5,206 nucleotides of DNA, from positions 1 to 5,206 of the forward strand of contig JAEXRD010000137.1 in the NCBI GenBank assembly GCA_023438245.1. Reading direction: 5' to 3'. Source of the DNA: Pseudomonadota bacterium (GTDB lineage: Bacteria > Desulfobacterota > Desulfovibrionia > Desulfovibrionales > Desulfovibrionaceae). Below, piece after piece: positions 1-4,984 of the stretch. Every line of letters starts with the position of its first letter. Position 1 is the stretch's first letter. A model generated the notes under the pieces. It worked only from the letters and a program-made list of their open reading frames with translations, was not told the DNA's origin and did not search any database. The translations under genes were made by a program, and so were the position numbers.

Positions 1-19
1 GCCCTCCCCCGATGACACC

Positions 20-487
20 TTATCCCTCCACATCCGGCGGCAGGCCGGGCCTGCTGGCGGCGGCGCGGGCGAGCTGGTCGCAGCGCTCGTTTTCGGGGTG
101 GCCGCTGTGGCCGCGCACCCAGCGCCAGGTGATGGCGTGCGGCTGGGTGAGGGCGAGCATCTGTTTCCAGAGGTCCTGGTTCTTGACGGGCTGCTTGGAG
201 GCGGTTTTCCAGCCGTTCTTGAGCCAGCTTTTGAGCCAGCCGTTGGTGAAGGCGTTCTTGACGTACTGGGAGTCGGTGTGGATTTCGACGTCCGAGGGCT
301 GCTTGAGGGCCTCCAGGGCGGCGATGACGGCGCGCATTTCCATGCGGTTGTTGGTGGTGCCGGAAAAGCCCTGGGAGAGCTCCTTGGCGTGCTCGCCGCA
401 GATGAGGATGGCGGCGTAGCCGCCGGGGCCGGGGTTTCCCAGGCAGGAGCCGTCGGTGTAGATGGTGATGCGGGGCCTTGTGGTCAC
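20..487 (-). CDS. rnhA: Ribonuclease HI
   Basis: Cytoplasmic endonuclease that cuts the RNA strand of RNA-DNA hybrids, such as Okazaki primers and R-loops, using two metal ions. With the GTG start at 487 the protein has 155 residues, the length of the E. coli enzyme. The family signature is complete: YTDGS with catalytic Asp12, NNRMEMRA with Glu50, HTDSQYV with Asp72, and VRGHSGHPENERCD with His127 and Asp137. All are offset by about two residues from E. coli Asp10/Glu48/Asp70/His124/Asp134. The Trp/Lys-rich stretch at about 84-94 (GWLKSWLKNGWK) is the substrate-binding basic protrusion. The start overlaps the stop of the upstream TPM-domain gene as GTGA, which suggests coupled translation; a weak purine tract (AAAGGAA) lies about 11 nt upstream. 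The frame stays open far upstream, but there it only shadows the TPM gene. The stop is TAA at 22-20. Very secure call. Confidence 0.97.
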   Translation of the reverse strand: MTTRPRITIYTDGSCLGNPGPGGYAAILICGEHAKELSQGFSGTTNNRMEMRAVIAALEALKQPSDVEIHTDSQYVKNAFTNGWLKSWLKNGWKTASKQPVKNQDLWKQMLALTQPHAITWRWVRGHSGHPENERCDQLARAAASRPGLPPDVEG

Positions 488-1047
488 GGTGTGGCGGATT
501 CCTTTGGGCCGGGTTGCGGCGCGGTTGGGGTGCTGGCGTTGTGCGTGGTCTTCTCGTCCAGGGCGGCCAGGCGCGAGCGGATGAGGTCCAGGGCCAGGAC
601 GAGGCCCTTCTGCCATCGGCGTCCGGGCTGGAAATGGAAGGGGAAATGCTCCTGCGCGAGCTGCCGGGCGAAGTCCGGGCCGAGGGCGCCCTGCAGCAGC
701 GGCGGCAACGCGACGACGGCCTTGCGCAAGCCGGGCGAGAGGCCCAGGAACAGGGTCTTGGGCGCGGCCTCGCCGGGGTCCGGGGGCGTGGGCTCGCCCT
801 CGCTGATGACGATGCGGGCCTCGATGCCGTAGCGGTTGCGCATCTTGGTGATGAAGGCCGTGACCTGGCCGCGCTCCTCGTCCGAGAGCAGGTTCGACGC
901 GTCGCCCAGGCCGTGGCGGGCGTTCAGGCGTTCGGCCTGGCGCTGGCCGTTGAGCCAGAAGCCCCAGATGGTCAGGGCGAACACCAGGATGAGGCCCACG
1001 AAGCGCAGCAGGGCTTCCAGGGGGCTTTTGGCGCTCATCAGGCCCAT
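484..1047 (-). CDS. TPM-domain membrane-anchored protein
   Basis: 187-residue protein with an N-terminal hydrophobic segment at about residues 12-33 (RFVGLILVFALTIWGFW), probably a signal anchor. It is followed by a TPM-like domain (TPM_phosphatase family, Pfam PF04536) from about residue 50. Typical features are the opening LLSDEERGQVTAFI helix, the RYGIEARIVIS beta strand, the later strand KTLFLGLSPGLRKAVV, and the terminal helix KGLVLALDLIRSRLAAL. The tail is Pro/Thr-rich and probably disordered. TPM proteins are poorly understood; some act in photosystem II repair or have weak phosphatase activity, so no reaction is assigned here. The ATG at 1047 is supported by GGAGGA at 1058-1053, 5 nt upstream; Met4 is an alternative start. 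The gene is the first of a two-gene unit with RNase HI and is divergent from the lipoprotein gene. The domain call rests on pattern resemblance and looks somewhat divergent. Confidence 0.8.
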   Translation of the reverse strand: MGLMSAKSPLEALLRFVGLILVFALTIWGFWLNGQRQAERLNARHGLGDASNLLSDEERGQVTAFITKMRNRYGIEARIVISEGEPTPPDPGEAAPKTLFLGLSPGLRKAVVALPPLLQGALGPDFARQLAQEHFPFHFQPGRRWQKGLVLALDLIRSRLAALDEKTTHNASTPTAPQPGPKESATP

Positions 1048-1090
1048 GCGGTTCCTCCGCGCCCGTTGTTACCCGTGCGGGCGGCCCCTG

Positions 1091-1129
1091 GCAAGCGGGG
1101 GGCAAGCGGGGGGCAAGCGGGGGCTTGCC
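1091..1129. repeat. Three 11-bp tandem repeats ending in a hairpin
   Basis: GCAAGCGGGGG occurs three times without mismatch at 1091-1101, 1102-1112 and 1113-1123. The last copy runs into GCTTGCC, so 1112-1118 (GGCAAGC) and 1123-1129 (GCTTGCC) can pair as a 7-bp stem around a GGGG loop. The array lies between the divergent starts of the TPM gene (1047) and the lipoprotein gene (1204), about 75 nt before the latter. It could be part of the lipoprotein leader or a regulatory region. It could also be simple slippage in a G-rich tract. No protein-binding role can be shown from sequence. Confidence 0.85.
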
Positions 1130-1191
1130 GGGGCCTGCGCGTTGGGCTATCAGCGTCGGAGCGGCAACCCGCCGCGCACGCGAGCGAATCG

Positions 1192-1197
1192 AAGGAG
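1192..1197 (+). promoter_or_regulatory. Ribosome binding site of the lipoprotein gene
   Basis: AAGGAG ends 6 nt before the ATG at 1204. This fixes the lipoprotein start and rejects the long in-frame extension that runs back to 478. Confidence 0.85.
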
Positions 1198-1203
1198 CGA
1201 GGC

Positions 1204-1923
1204 ATGAGGCGATTTGTCCTGGTGATGGCGGCGATGCTGCTGATGGGGCTGGCCGGTTGCGCCCAGCACGACCCGAACCTGCGGGTGCGCGGGCTGGAGG
1301 CGTTCGACAAGGCTCCGGGCGGCTACACCCTCTCGCTCAAGACCTACGAACTGGACGAGAAGGGCCAGGTCCGCATGGTGAGCGACCAGGACCCCTCGCT
1401 GGCGGGCTTCGCCTCGCGCGCGCTGGCCGCCAAGGGCTACAAGCAGGGCGGGGCGGGCAAATATTCCATCGAGGCGCACATGCTCTGCGTCAATCCCCGC
1501 AAGGCCACCATGGGCCTGTTCTCGGAGGAGATCCGCATCCCGGCGCAGGCCGTGGGCGCGGGCTACAGCGAGGAGCTGCACTTCTGGCTGCCGGGCGAGT
1601 CCTCCCCCGTTTCCGGGCGCGACGCCCTGGAGCGCCGCGAGGCCCAGCAGATCCGCCGCTCGCGCGGGGTGGGCATGCGCGCCAACTCCGACCCCGTGGA
1701 CGGCACCCCGTTCCTGCGCCCCATCGAGGCCACGGCCTGCCAGGGCCGCGTGCTGCTGATGGTCTCCCCGGCGGCGGGCGCGGCGAGCGGCTCGGGCCTG
1801 CGCGAGGTCTTCTCCGCCCAGGCGGCCACGGGCGAGTGCGCCTCCGTTGCGGGCTGCCCGGTGGACACCTGCCGCTCCGCCCTGGAGGACGTGCTGGTGA
1901 ACCTCATCGAAACCGGCATGTAG
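1204..1923 (+). CDS. Secreted lipoprotein, DUF4136-like
   Basis: 239-residue protein with a classical type II signal peptide: MRR, hydrophobic core FVLVMAAMLLMGL, lipobox LAGC with lipidated Cys19. The residue after the cysteine is Ala, not Asp, so an outer-membrane destination is likely if the organism has a standard Lol system. The mature part begins with a segment (YTLSLKTYEL, then DPSLAGFASRALAAKGYKQ) that resembles the DUF4136 lipoprotein pattern: a TY motif, then a DP-led helix ending in AAKGY. The match is by eye only. The C-terminal part holds three close cysteines spaced C-x5-C-x4-C at about residues 215-226, plus two earlier ones (MLC, TAC), which could form periplasmic disulfides. 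The last helix is SALEDVLVNLIETG. Start chosen for the AAGGAG site. The gene is followed by its own terminator, so it is probably monocistronic. Function unknown; lipoprotein call strong, family call tentative. Confidence 0.85.
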   Translation: MRRFVLVMAAMLLMGLAGCAQHDPNLRVRGLEAFDKAPGGYTLSLKTYELDEKGQVRMVSDQDPSLAGFASRALAAKGYKQGGAGKYSIEAHMLCVNPRKATMGLFSEEIRIPAQAVGAGYSEELHFWLPGESSPVSGRDALERREAQQIRRSRGVGMRANSDPVDGTPFLRPIEATACQGRVLLMVSPAAGAASGSGLREVFSAQAATGECASVAGCPVDTCRSALEDVLVNLIETGM

Positions 1924-1947
1924 CCCGGCCCGAAATTCCGCAGCCAC

Positions 1948-1985
1948 GGGGCCGCTTCCGCACGACGGGAGCGGCCCCTTGTTTT
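1948..1985 (+). terminator. Rho-independent terminator after the lipoprotein gene
   Basis: The left arm GGGGCCGCTTCC (1948-1959) pairs with GGGAGCGGCCCC (1967-1978). This gives a 12-bp stem with one G-T pair and a 7-nt loop, followed by TTGTTTT at 1979-1985. It lies 25 nt past the lipoprotein stop and separates that gene from the kinase gene. Confidence 0.88.
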
Positions 1986-2021
1986 GCGCGCGTATTGCGG
2001 GCGTCTTGCGCGCGTATTGCG
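1984..2021. repeat. 16-bp direct repeat, 22-bp period, upstream of kinase
   Basis: TTGCGCGCGTATTGCG occurs at 1984-1999 and again at 2006-2021 without mismatch, with the 6-bp spacer GGCGTC between copies. The 22-bp period is about two helical turns, which would put both copies on the same DNA face. Position between the lipoprotein terminator and the kinase start (45 nt upstream of the ATG) fits a regulator-binding site for the kinase gene. I could not identify a convincing sigma70 or sigma54 promoter here. Confidence 0.8.
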
Positions 2022-2066
2022 CATGGGCGCCGGGTGCGCTAGGGCTGGGCAAGGCGGGGGAACTCC

Positions 2067-3497
2067 ATGAGAAGCATCGGACGGTACGCGATTCTGGGCC
2101 TGCTGGGCCGCGGGGGCATGGGCTCGGTGTACAAGGCGGCCATGCCCCACACCGGGCGCGTGGTGGCGCTCAAGCTGCTCAAGCCCTCGGAAATGCTGGC
2201 CGCAACCGCCGACCCGGAGGCCCTGCGCCGCGACTTCCTGCGCGAGGCCGCGCTCATGGCGCGCATCCGCCACCCCGGCGTGGCCCAGGTGCTCGACGTG
2301 GACGAGGACTCCGGGCCGAACGGAGGCGGGCGGCCCTTCTTCGTCATGGAGTACTACTGCAACAACCTGGGCGCGCTCCTGGGCGAGGGCTACCGCGTGG
2401 AGGAGCCCACCCGCAGGCTGGGCGTGGAGCGCTCGCTGGACCTGGCGCGCCAGCTGGCCTCGGCCCTGGCCCGGCTGCACCACGAGGGCCTGCTGCACCG
2501 CGACGTGAAGCCCTTCAACATGATGCTGGCCGAGGACGACCAGCTGGCCGGGCGCGCCGACACCCTCAAGCTCATCGATTTCGGGCTGTCGCGCCTGCGC
2601 CGGGAAACCACCGGGGAGCACCTGGAGCTGGGCGTTGCCGGGCGGCCCAAGGGCGCGGTGGTGGGCTCGCCCTACTACGCCGCGCCCGAGCAGGAAGCCG
2701 ACCCCGCCAGCGCCGACGAGCGCGCCGACGTGTTCTCCGCCGGGGTGACGCTGTTCCGCTGCCTCACCGGGCGGCTGCCGCAGGAGGGCCTTGCCGCCAG
2801 CGCCCTGCGCCAGGGCCTGGACGCGCGCTTCGACGATTTCTTCGCCCGCTGCTGCGCCGAGGACCGCGCCCGCAGGCCGCAGTCCGCCCGCGCCCTGCTC
2901 GCCGAGCTGGACGCGCTCCGCGCCCATTGGACGCGCCTGCGCGAGGCCGCCTGCGCCCTGCCCCCGGAGACATCCGACGACGAGGAGTCCCCCGTGTCAG
3001 CACAGGCCCAAACCGCCAAGCCCCGCTCCACCCCCGTGCGCCAGCCCCAGGCCGGGGCGCGCCAGCGCTTCGGGCTGGACGCCCTGTGGCGGCCGCTTCA
3101 TCCGGCCCCGGCCCGCTTCATCGCCCTTGCGGACCCCCAAGAACAGGAAGCCCTGGCGCTCGACACCCGCACCGGCCTGACCTGGCAGCGCGGCGGCACG
3201 CCCTACCCGCTGCCCCACGCCCAGGCCCTGGCCTATGCCGAGGCCCTGAACCGCCAGCGCCTGGGCGGCCACGCGGACTGGCGGCTGCCCACCGCCGAGG
3301 AGCTGGCCACGCTGCTGGCGCCCGAGCCGGACCTGCGCCAGCTCTGCCTCGCGCCCTGCTTCGACCCGCTGCAGCGCCGCCTCTGGAGCGCGGACCGCAA
3401 GTCCTTCTCCGCGGCCTGGTACGCCGATGCCGAGCACGGGTTCCTGTGGTGGCAGGACGCCACCTGCGAGTTCCACGCCCGCTGCGTGCGGGGGTAG
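2067..3497 (+). CDS. Ser/Thr protein kinase with C-terminal DUF1566 domain
   Basis: 476-residue Hanks-type kinase, expected to phosphorylate Ser/Thr in partner proteins using ATP. Kinase domain at about 7-275: glycine loop GRGGMGSV (14-21), VALK with Lys36, helix-C Glu60, hinge FVMEYY, HRDVKPFN with Asp146 and Asn151, DFG at 171-173, activation segment GSPYYAAPE (200-208), ADVFSAGV with Asp221, and the closing RRP motif. All catalytic residues are present, so it should be active. A low-complexity linker (about 285-355) contains DDEES and many Pro and Gln residues. The C-terminal part (about 360-474) matches the DUF1566/Lcl_C pattern: DTRTGLTWQ, AQALAYAEALNR, DWRLPT at 404-409 followed by EEL, an FDP motif, LWSAD, and the final CVRG. 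It also has four cysteines. No transmembrane segment separates the domains, so both appear cytoplasmic. The start has a GGGGGA tract 6 nt upstream. Its targets are not identifiable here. Confidence 0.93.
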   Translation: MRSIGRYAILGLLGRGGMGSVYKAAMPHTGRVVALKLLKPSEMLAATADPEALRRDFLREAALMARIRHPGVAQVLDVDEDSGPNGGGRPFFVMEYYCNNLGALLGEGYRVEEPTRRLGVERSLDLARQLASALARLHHEGLLHRDVKPFNMMLAEDDQLAGRADTLKLIDFGLSRLRRETTGEHLELGVAGRPKGAVVGSPYYAAPEQEADPASADERADVFSAGVTLFRCLTGRLPQEGLAASALRQGLDARFDDFFARCCAEDRARRPQSARALLAELDALRAHWTRLREAACALPPETSDDEESPVSAQAQTAKPRSTPVRQPQAGARQRFGLDALWRPLHPAPARFIALADPQEQEALALDTRTGLTWQRGGTPYPLPHAQALAYAEALNRQRLGGHADWRLPTAEELATLLAPEPDLRQLCLAPCFDPLQRRLWSADRKSFSAAWYADAEHGFLWWQDATCEFHARCVRG

Positions 3498-3505
3498 GGA
3501 GAGAG

Positions 3506-3510
3506 GGAGG
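3506..3510 (+). promoter_or_regulatory. Ribosome binding site of the 3516 ORF
   Basis: GGAGG ends 5 nt before the ATG at 3516, within a purine-rich stretch just after the kinase stop. It is the main support for translation of the short ORF that follows. Confidence 0.5.
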
Positions 3511-3515
3511 CGAGG

Positions 3516-3695
3516 ATGACGCCGGCGGAACCTGCGAACGAGAAAATTGCGTTTGATGAGTTCCTCGCGAAATCACCATTCTCCCAGAGCAGCCCAACGG
3601 CACGGAACGGCGGTTTGAGCGGGTCCACGGACGGGACGAGCATACCATGCGTGGTCGCCAGCCTGGCCACTACATCGCCATTCGGCGTCGGCTAG
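3516..3695 (+). CDS. Small ORF after the kinase, unknown
   Basis: 59-residue ORF starting 18 nt after the kinase stop, with a well placed GGAGG. The sequence begins MTPAEPANEKIAFDEFLAKS and turns Gly/Ser/Thr-rich; I see no domain, signal peptide or membrane segment. Codon use changes soon after the start: AAA, ATT, TTT, GAT and TCA appear, which the kinase gene mostly avoids. The first codons may thus be the remains of a native gene co-transcribed with the kinase, with the rest replaced by the atypical island. Its TAG stop shares the palindrome CTAG (3692-3695) with the stop of the convergent gene. It may be a genuine small protein, a truncated gene or a chance ORF. Confidence 0.35.
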   Translation: MTPAEPANEKIAFDEFLAKSPFSQSSPTARNGGLSGSTDGTSIPCVVASLATTSPFGVG

Positions 3696-4066
3696 GCGCC
3701 GTAGTTGTCCATGCCGTCCGCGAGCCGGAGCGATCTGTATTCGAACAGAGCCCTGGCAGCCTCCATATCGAAGTTCGCGGCGGCGACCGCGTCGAGCGCC
3801 CGCACGATTGCTTCGCCGCGCGTCAGCTCACGGGCGTTGGCGATGCTGCGCTTCTGCAGCCGAAGGTTCTCGCGCACCGCAGTCCGGAACACGCGCCCTC
3901 TACGGTTGAGGCAGCCCACGAGGCGCAGGTTGTCGTTCATTTCAATGACGAGCCCGCGGGTTTGCACCGCACGGCATGGTGCGCCGGTACGGCGGGACAG
4001 GGCGGGAACGACTACGCCATGGGACAGGGTGAGCAAAATCTTTGGAGCCGGAGACTGGTGGACCAT
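3692..4066 (-). CDS. Hypothetical protein, 124 residues
   Basis: Not recognised. The ATG at 4066 has an ideal AAGGAG 7 nt upstream, and third codon positions are strongly G/C, so this is very probably a real gene. The N-terminal half looks beta-rich (KILLTLSHGVVVPALS, then TRGLVIEMNDNLRLVG and NRRGRVFRTAVREN). The C-terminal half looks helical (about 70-115), with REL, GEAIVRALDAVAAANF and MEAARALFEYRSL. No transmembrane segment, signal peptide or metal-binding cluster is visible; there are two cysteines. It sits at the end of the minus-strand set in the low-GC island and is convergent with the kinase-linked ORF. A small accessory protein of a plasmid, phage or integrative element is possible, but only by context. 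Met43 is an alternative start without a ribosome binding site. Confidence 0.65.
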   Translation of the reverse strand: MVHQSPAPKILLTLSHGVVVPALSRRTGAPCRAVQTRGLVIEMNDNLRLVGCLNRRGRVFRTAVRENLRLQKRSIANARELTRGEAIVRALDAVAAANFDMEAARALFEYRSLRLADGMDNYGA

Positions 4067-4073
4067 GAAGTTT

Positions 4074-4079
4074 CTCCTT
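4074..4079 (-). promoter_or_regulatory. Ribosome binding site of the 4066 gene
   Basis: Read on the minus strand, AAGGAG ends 7 nt before the ATG at 4066. It is the best Shine-Dalgarno match in the island and fixes strand and start for the 124-residue protein. Confidence 0.75.
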
Positions 4080-4085
4080 GTGAGG

Positions 4086-4169
4086 TCAAAAGGGATCCAT
4101 GATCTCCCAGAACCCGCTCAAGAAGTCGACCCAGAGGACGTGATATTCGAGGCTCTCGAATCCTTGCAT
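4086..4169 (-). CDS. Possible 27-residue leader ORF
   Basis: ATG at 4169 to TGA at 4086, 19 nt before the start of the 124-residue gene. The peptide is rich in aromatic and acidic residues (MQGFESLEYHVLW at the start, FWEIMDPF at the end). About 21 of its 25 codons after the first end in G or C, although the local DNA is under 50 per cent GC, which hints at selection for coding. AGGA abuts the ATG directly, too close for a normal Shine-Dalgarno site, which weakens the case. The opposite strand has a 39-codon ORF (4065-4184, MKFLLVRSKGIHDLP at the start) over the same bases, so the strand is uncertain. Confidence 0.25.
   Translation of the reverse strand: MQGFESLEYHVLWVDFLSGFWEIMDPF
4145..4161. 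promoter_or_regulatory. 17-bp dyad, possible operator
   Basis: ATTCGAG (4145-4151) and CTCGAAT (4155-4161) form a perfect 7-bp inverted repeat around GCT. It lies about 80 bp upstream of the well-supported minus-strand gene at 4066, next to the most AT-rich part of the window (4171-4200). A repressor-binding site is one reading. A small hairpin in the transcript is the other; no T-tract follows on either strand that would make it a terminator. Confidence 0.4.
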
Positions 4170-4321
4170 TCCTGGCTATTTTGAGGCATTTTAAATTCAT
4201 TTCACGCGACTTCAGCGTGTTGCCGCAAGACGATGAAGCACAAACCTCCTCATCACTCCAAACCACGATAAGCGGGCAGGAGCTTGCGTTCCCATGCTTT
4301 TGCGTCGACGCCAGCGGCGCG

Positions 4322-4606
4322 TCAGGCATTGGAACATGGGGAAAGGCCTCTTCGGCCTGTCAGAGTGATTGGCGGCGGCAAGCCAGACTGAATGCCTGGC
4401 GTTCTGCGCCAGCGTTTTCGAGAAGATTGCGGGATGCGGCGGCATTTCGCCGTGTGATGAATCGCATGGCCGACGGCAACGCTTTCAAGAGAGTGAGCCG
4501 CCGGGAAATGGACTTTCAGTACGCGCTGCAGAGTGACGGCAGCAACGAAGAGGAGCAGCAGGCCGAAAATCGCGAGCAGAAGGATAACAATGACGAGTGC
4601 CTGCAT
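4322..4606 (-). CDS. Small single-pass membrane protein
   Basis: 94-residue ORF starting with a strong transmembrane helix at residues 3-25 (VIVILLLAIFGLLLLFVAAV), then a basic segment LQRVLKVHF, so the tail is probably cytoplasmic. It begins 18 nt after the stop of the helix-turn-helix-like ORF on the same strand, which suggests one transcript. The first 45-50 residues read like a protein. The remainder is Arg/Pro/Ser-rich (KCRRIPQSSRKRWRR) without recognisable structure, so the true C-terminus may have been lost by a frameshift near 4460. No good Shine-Dalgarno sequence is seen. An ORF of 169 codons runs on the opposite strand over 4181-4690 in exact codon register. I prefer the minus strand because of the membrane helix and operon context. 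No family recognised. Confidence 0.45.
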   Translation of the reverse strand: MQALVIVILLLAIFGLLLLFVAAVTLQRVLKVHFPAAHSLESVAVGHAIHHTAKCRRIPQSSRKRWRRTPGIQSGLPPPITLTGRRGLSPCSNA

Positions 4607-4624
4607 CAGGACAGAACGGGCACG

Positions 4625-4984
4625 CTACGGTTGCGGCTGGCCGTTATCGCCGCCGGGCTCCAAGTCGCCCCACAGCTTGCGCAGGTATGACGAGGAGACG
4701 GAAATACGTAGCGGCTTCGAGAAGTAGCGCGCGATGAGCCTGAAGCCGAGGCCTTGCCCATGCAGCTCCCGAGCCAGCGCCCATCTGTGCAGCACTTTGT
4801 CGCACAAAGGAGAAGGCCGTTCGTTCCGAAGGTTCCGAGCGCAGGACTCGCGTACGCGCTGAAAAGCCTCGAATTGCTCCGGCCCCGCTGCACGGAACCC
4901 GCGTCGGCGGATCGTGTCGCAGCCGAAGCGGCGGATGGCATGAGCAGTGCGTCGTATGGAGTCGGCGGCGAGGCCGTGGCGCAT
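4625..4984 (-). CDS. Helix-turn-helix-like protein, probably 5'-damaged
   Basis: 119-residue ORF, mostly basic. The C-terminal part (residues about 69-104) reads ALARELHGQGLGFRLIARYF, then ISVSSSYLRKLW. This has the shape of a resolvase- or plasmid-type helix-turn-helix, in which 'GxGxRxIAR' leads to a recognition helix with 'VSxSYxRxxW'. A DNA-binding role is therefore plausible but the family is not identified. Third positions are strongly G/C from the ATG at 4984 onward. Upstream of 4984 this frame loses that bias, while another minus-strand frame gains it (RALRWLSGLVESDRERILAD). Either the start is at 4984, or a longer protein has been frameshifted near 4985. No ribosome binding site precedes 4984; a TTG at 5044 in the same frame is less likely. 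It may be a remnant of a mobile-element gene. Confidence 0.5.
   Translation of the reverse strand: MRHGLAADSIRRTAHAIRRFGCDTIRRRGFRAAGPEQFEAFQRVRESCARNLRNERPSPLCDKVLHRWALARELHGQGLGFRLIARYFSKPLRISVSSSYLRKLWGDLEPGGDNGQPQP

Noticed and set aside
20..1105. 361-codon minus-strand ORF containing RNase HI with a long N-terminal extension
   Set aside because: Upstream of the GTG at 487 the sequence is low-complexity Arg/Pro/Gly shadow of the TPM gene; 155 residues is the normal RNase HI length.
478..1203. In-frame extension of the lipoprotein ORF back to 478
   Set aside because: The signal peptide and lipobox place the start at 1204, with AAGGAG at the right distance; the extension is antisense to the TPM gene.
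1563..2927. 454-codon ORF antisense to the lipoprotein and kinase genes
   Set aside because: Gly/Ala/Arg/His-rich composition typical of a high-GC shadow frame; it runs through the terminator and the direct repeat.
1979..3556. 525-codon plus-strand ORF in another frame of the kinase gene
   Set aside because: Arg/Pro/Ala low-complexity shadow; the kinase frame carries all the motifs.
3705..4184. 159-codon plus-strand ORF
   Set aside because: Most of it is antisense to the 124-residue gene, which has the better ribosome binding site and third-position bias; only its last 39 codons remain of interest.
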